From Elusimicrobiota bacterium (GTDB lineage Bacteria; Elusimicrobiota; UBA5214; JBBAAG01), in the NCBI GenBank assembly GCA_041658405.1, contig JBBAAG010000065.1:1-18182 (forward strand): a stretch of 18,182 bases of DNA, in the 5' to 3' direction. Below the pieces are notes generated by a model. The model was not told the DNA's origin. It made no database searches and was given only the letters and a program-made list of their open reading frames with translations. Both the position numbers and the translations under genes were made by a program. Shown piece after piece: positions 15,840-18,182 of the stretch (position 1 is the stretch's first letter; each line of letters opens with the position of its first letter).

Positions 15840-17067
15840 CGACTGACCGCAACTTTTTTTCTATATTCTCATACCCGCGGTCAAGATGATAAATCCTGCT
15901 GACTTGAGTACACCCTTCCGCAGCTAGGCCCGCAAGTACCAACGCAGCTGATGCACGGAGATCAGTCGCCATAACCTTTGCACCGGAAAGATTTTTTTGC
16001 CCTTCTACGATAGCGGTATTACCGTCCAACTGCACCTTAGCACCCATCCTCTGAAGTTCACCCACATGCATAAACCGGTTCTCAAAAATAGTTTCCCGGA
16101 CAACACTTCTCCCGGGAACAGTACACATATACGCCATCCACTGTGCCTGAAGGTCAGTCGCAAACCCGGGATACGGCGAAGTTTCGATATCCACGGGCAC
16201 TAATTTCCTTTTCTCCGCGTTTACGATACACGAATTCTCACCTTTTTCGATCTCCACCCCGGATAAACACAACTTATTAATCAGCATCTCCAGATGTTTT
16301 GTATACATTTTTTCAAGCACTAACCGTCCCCGGGTAATCGCTGCAGCTACCATAAACGTCCCGGCTTCTATACGGTCCGCGATAATATCATGTTCTACTG
16401 ACGATAAGTTCTTAACGCCTTCCACATAAATCTCAGGCGTCCCCGCCCCGATAATCCTTGCACCCATAGCGTTAAGCATATCCGCAAGGTCAACGATCTC
16501 AGGTTCCTGTGCCGCGTTTTTGATAACGGTTTTCCCTTCAGCCAGCACGCTTGCCATAATAATATGCTCCGTCGCGCCAACACTAACCTTCGGGAACAAT
16601 ACCGTTGTCCCTACTAAACTTTTAGCCTTAAGTTTGACATACCCTTCCTCAATTTTGATCTCCGCCCCCAGTGTCTTAAGGCCGAATAAATGAATATCCA
16701 CAGGCCGTGTCCCTATTGCGCACCCGCCGGGTAAAGACACCTCTGCGGCACCGCACCGTACAACCAGAGGGCCCATCACAAGCGCAGACGCACGCATTTT
16801 ACTCACAAGTTCATACGGCGCATTGGAGGTCAACCCATGGGGTTCAGTTATTACCAGTTTATTCTTAGACCTAACAATTTTTTTACCTAGCAGTTCCAGT
16901 AACTGGCATGAGGTAACAACATCCCCGAGTTCCGGCACGTTGGTTATAACAACATCCTCTTTTGTCAATAAACTAGCTACCAGGCAAGGAAGCACCGCGT
17001 TTTTTGACCCGCTAATTCTTACCCGCCCGGATAACTTCTTACCGCCCTGTATCACCAATCTTGCCAT
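15811..17067 (-). CDS. murA: UDP-N-acetylglucosamine 1-carboxyvinyltransferase
   Basis: MurA transfers enolpyruvate from phosphoenolpyruvate to UDP-GlcNAc, the first committed step of peptidoglycan synthesis in the cytoplasm. The 418-residue length matches the family. Motifs are SGSKNAVLPCLVASLL (19-34) with the substrate-binding K22 and N23, MRASALVMGPL (91-101), and the catalytic loop LPGGCAIGTRPVDIHL (112-127) with C116, equivalent to C115 of E. coli and the residue attacked by fosfomycin. Later come DRIEAGTFM (about 231-239), YPGFATDLQAQ (about 318-328) and ENRFMHVGELQRMGA (about 346-360). AGGGA lies about 9 bases before the ATG, and prmC ends 12 bases upstream. The cysteine form, not the aspartate variant, suggests fosfomycin-type inhibition is structurally possible. 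Confidence 0.97.
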   Translation of the reverse strand: MARLVIQGGKKLSGRVRISGSKNAVLPCLVASLLTKEDVVITNVPELGDVVTSCQLLELLGKKIVRSKNKLVITEPHGLTSNAPYELVSKMRASALVMGPLVVRCGAAEVSLPGGCAIGTRPVDIHLFGLKTLGAEIKIEEGYVKLKAKSLVGTTVLFPKVSVGATEHIIMASVLAEGKTVIKNAAQEPEIVDLADMLNAMGARIIGAGTPEIYVEGVKNLSSVEHDIIADRIEAGTFMVAAAITRGRLVLEKMYTKHLEMLINKLCLSGVEIEKGENSCIVNAEKRKLVPVDIETSPYPGFATDLQAQWMAYMCTVPGRSVVRETIFENRFMHVGELQRMGAKVQLDGNTAIVEGQKNLSGAKVMATDLRASAALVLAGLAAEGCTQVSRIYHLDRGYENIEKKLRSVGANIKRYRR

Positions 17068-17079
17068 AAAAATATTTCC

Positions 17080-17946
17080 CTATCGCAAACCTTTACGTAA
17101 TTCCATAATCCTGGGTATGCCATTATAATCATTGTACACACTGTTCACTACAAACTTTACCGACTCAAACACCCGGCGTACCGCTGCTTCCTGCCCATAC
17201 CCTATCTCAACAAAAATTATACCATTATTCCGCAGTAATTTATCAATACTTTCCGAGAACATACGGTAAAACTTTAACCCATCATCTCCCGCTATCAGCG
17301 CAAGTTTAGGTTCCTTCAATACTTCCGGCTGGAGCTCAGCAAACTCACCGGATGCGATATACGGCGGGTTGGATACTATAACCTCAAACATCCTTCCGGA
17401 ATCAACAATTTTTTCGTAACTATAATTCAACACTTCAACACGTTTACTTAGCCCATGAGCATCAACATTCCGTTGTGCCAACCCCGCAGCTTCTTCACTA
17501 ACATCAATGGCTGTGATACTAACATCCTCAACACTTTTCGCTACTGCCACAGATATACACCCCGTACCGGTACCTATATCCAAAACATTAACACAAGCAC
17601 TACCCTGTTTACCTTGTTTTCTTAGATATTCAATAACACGTTCCGCAAGTAATTCAGTTTCCTGCCGCGGGATAAGCGCTGCGGGGGTACATATAATCTC
17701 AAACCCCATAAATTCAGTATTACCAATGATATACGCCAAAGGCATATGTTCAGCACGGCATGCAAAAGCTTTTATACACCTAGAATACTGTTTTTCCGTA
17801 ATAACACCGTTGAGAAGCTTAATTTTTACGGGTGCGACCCCCGCGAGGTACCTAACGATAAGTTCTACTTCCCTTTCAGGATCTTCAATTCCGGAAGCAG
17901 CTAATATTTCTTTACCCTTATTCAACAAATCAGCAAGCACGATCAA
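17080..17946 (-). CDS. prmC: peptide chain release factor N5-glutamine methyltransferase
   Basis: PrmC methylates the glutamine of the GGQ motif in release factors with S-adenosylmethionine, improving peptide release. The 288 residues match the family. An N-terminal helical domain holds MPLAYIIGNTEFMGFEI (68-84) and IPRQETELLAE (92-102). The methyltransferase domain holds VLDIGTGTGCISVAVA (121-136), the acidic motif ITAIDVS (144-150), the defining VSNPPYIA (191-198) where NPPY binds the target glutamine, and IAGDDGLKFYR (218-228). The start is TTG, overlapping the prfA stop as TTGA with GGGGA 4 bases upstream. A GTG at 17940 is an alternative two codons in. The prfA-prmC pairing of substrate and modifier is common in bacteria and supports the call. 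Confidence 0.96.
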   Translation of the reverse strand: MIVLADLLNKGKEILAASGIEDPEREVELIVRYLAGVAPVKIKLLNGVITEKQYSRCIKAFACRAEHMPLAYIIGNTEFMGFEIICTPAALIPRQETELLAERVIEYLRKQGKQGSACVNVLDIGTGTGCISVAVAKSVEDVSITAIDVSEEAAGLAQRNVDAHGLSKRVEVLNYSYEKIVDSGRMFEVIVSNPPYIASGEFAELQPEVLKEPKLALIAGDDGLKFYRMFSESIDKLLRNNGIIFVEIGYGQEAAVRRVFESVKFVVNSVYNDYNGIPRIMELRKGLR

Positions 17947-18182
17947 CTATTCCCCAGCGCCTGCATAATAATATCCTCGTCGTGTTTCCGCAGTAAATTA
18001 ACTATATCCTCAATCTCGCCATCCATAATTGCGGGTAAATTATGAAAATTTTCGTTTATCCTGTGATCAGTCACACGATCCTGCGGATAATTGTAAGTCC
18101 GTATTTTTTCTGACCGGTCCCCGGTCCCTACTTGCAACTTCCGTTCATCCGACAATTCCCTTGCTTTAGATTCCTGCATTGC
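17943..18182 (-). CDS. prfA: peptide chain release factor 1, C-terminal part (N-terminus beyond right edge)
   Basis: RF1 recognises UAA and UAG stop codons on the ribosome and triggers peptide release. Only the last 79 codons are in the window, and the reading frame stays open to the right edge, so the GGQ and codon-recognition parts lie outside. The visible GTGDRSEKIRTYNYPQDRVT (from about 18125 leftwards), followed by DHRI, is the RF1-type C-terminal signature; RF2 differs here. The following acidic helix (MDGEIEDIVNLLRKHDED) is the usual RF1 end. The TGA stop overlaps the TTG start of prmC by four bases. Confidence 0.95.
   Translation of the reverse strand, partial: AMQESKARELSDERKLQVGTGDRSEKIRTYNYPQDRVTDHRINENFHNLPAIMDGEIEDIVNLLRKHDEDIIMQALGNS

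Noticed and set aside
17507..17968. Plus-strand open frame of 153 codons opposite prmC
   Set aside because: It lies wholly antisense to prmC, whose motifs and start are clear. The translation shows no recognisable domain.

Overview
The window is a densely packed stretch of bacterial chromosome in which every gene I can support lies on the minus strand, so transcription runs from high to low coordinates. Most neighbours overlap by a few bases or sit within about 40 bases of each other. Only two gaps are larger, 96 bases each. LptD indicates a Gram-negative-type (diderm) cell with lipopolysaccharide. The sequence alone does not fix the phylum. The moderate GC content, the proteins and the gene order (prfA-prmC-murA-hisD-hisB-trpB-trpA-accD-folC-lptD) would fit an uncultured lineage such as Elusimicrobiota or Omnitrophota, but that is a weak guess. 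No tRNA, rRNA, CRISPR array, insertion sequence or phage gene is visible.

Region 1 (18182 to 12016, read leftwards) is a housekeeping and biosynthesis run. It holds the C-terminal end of release factor 1 (prfA), its methyltransferase prmC, murA for the first committed step of peptidoglycan synthesis, hisD and hisB of histidine synthesis, and trpB and trpA forming tryptophan synthase. The his and trp sets are incomplete here, so other steps must be encoded elsewhere.

Region 2 (12015 to 7664) begins with a 96-base AT-rich gap holding a good sigma70-type promoter. It contains accD (carboxyltransferase beta subunit of acetyl-CoA carboxylase, with an unusual Gln/Pro-rich N-terminal extension), folC (folate polyglutamylation) and lptD (outer-membrane LPS assembly).

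Region 3 (7663 to 1) begins with a second 96-base AT-rich gap with a probable promoter and is a nucleotide-sugar block. It contains a GDP-mannose-dehydratase-type SDR enzyme, a long-form rmlA, a short cupin of the RmlC family, a multi-pass GT-C-type membrane protein, rmlB, rmlD, a WbpP-like UDP-hexose 4-epimerase and a UDP-glucose 6-dehydrogenase cut by the left edge. Together these could supply dTDP-L-rhamnose, a GDP-linked 6-deoxy-sugar, and UDP-galactose-, GalNAc- or uronic-acid-type donors for a surface polysaccharide, probably O-antigen given lptD directly upstream.

I found no convincing new system. The points most worth a second look are the short RmlC-like cupin that seems to lack the classical WNDP aspartate, the AccD N-terminal extension, the LptD with a single likely disulfide pair, the departures from FolC consensus motifs, and the orphan membrane protein inside the rhamnose genes.
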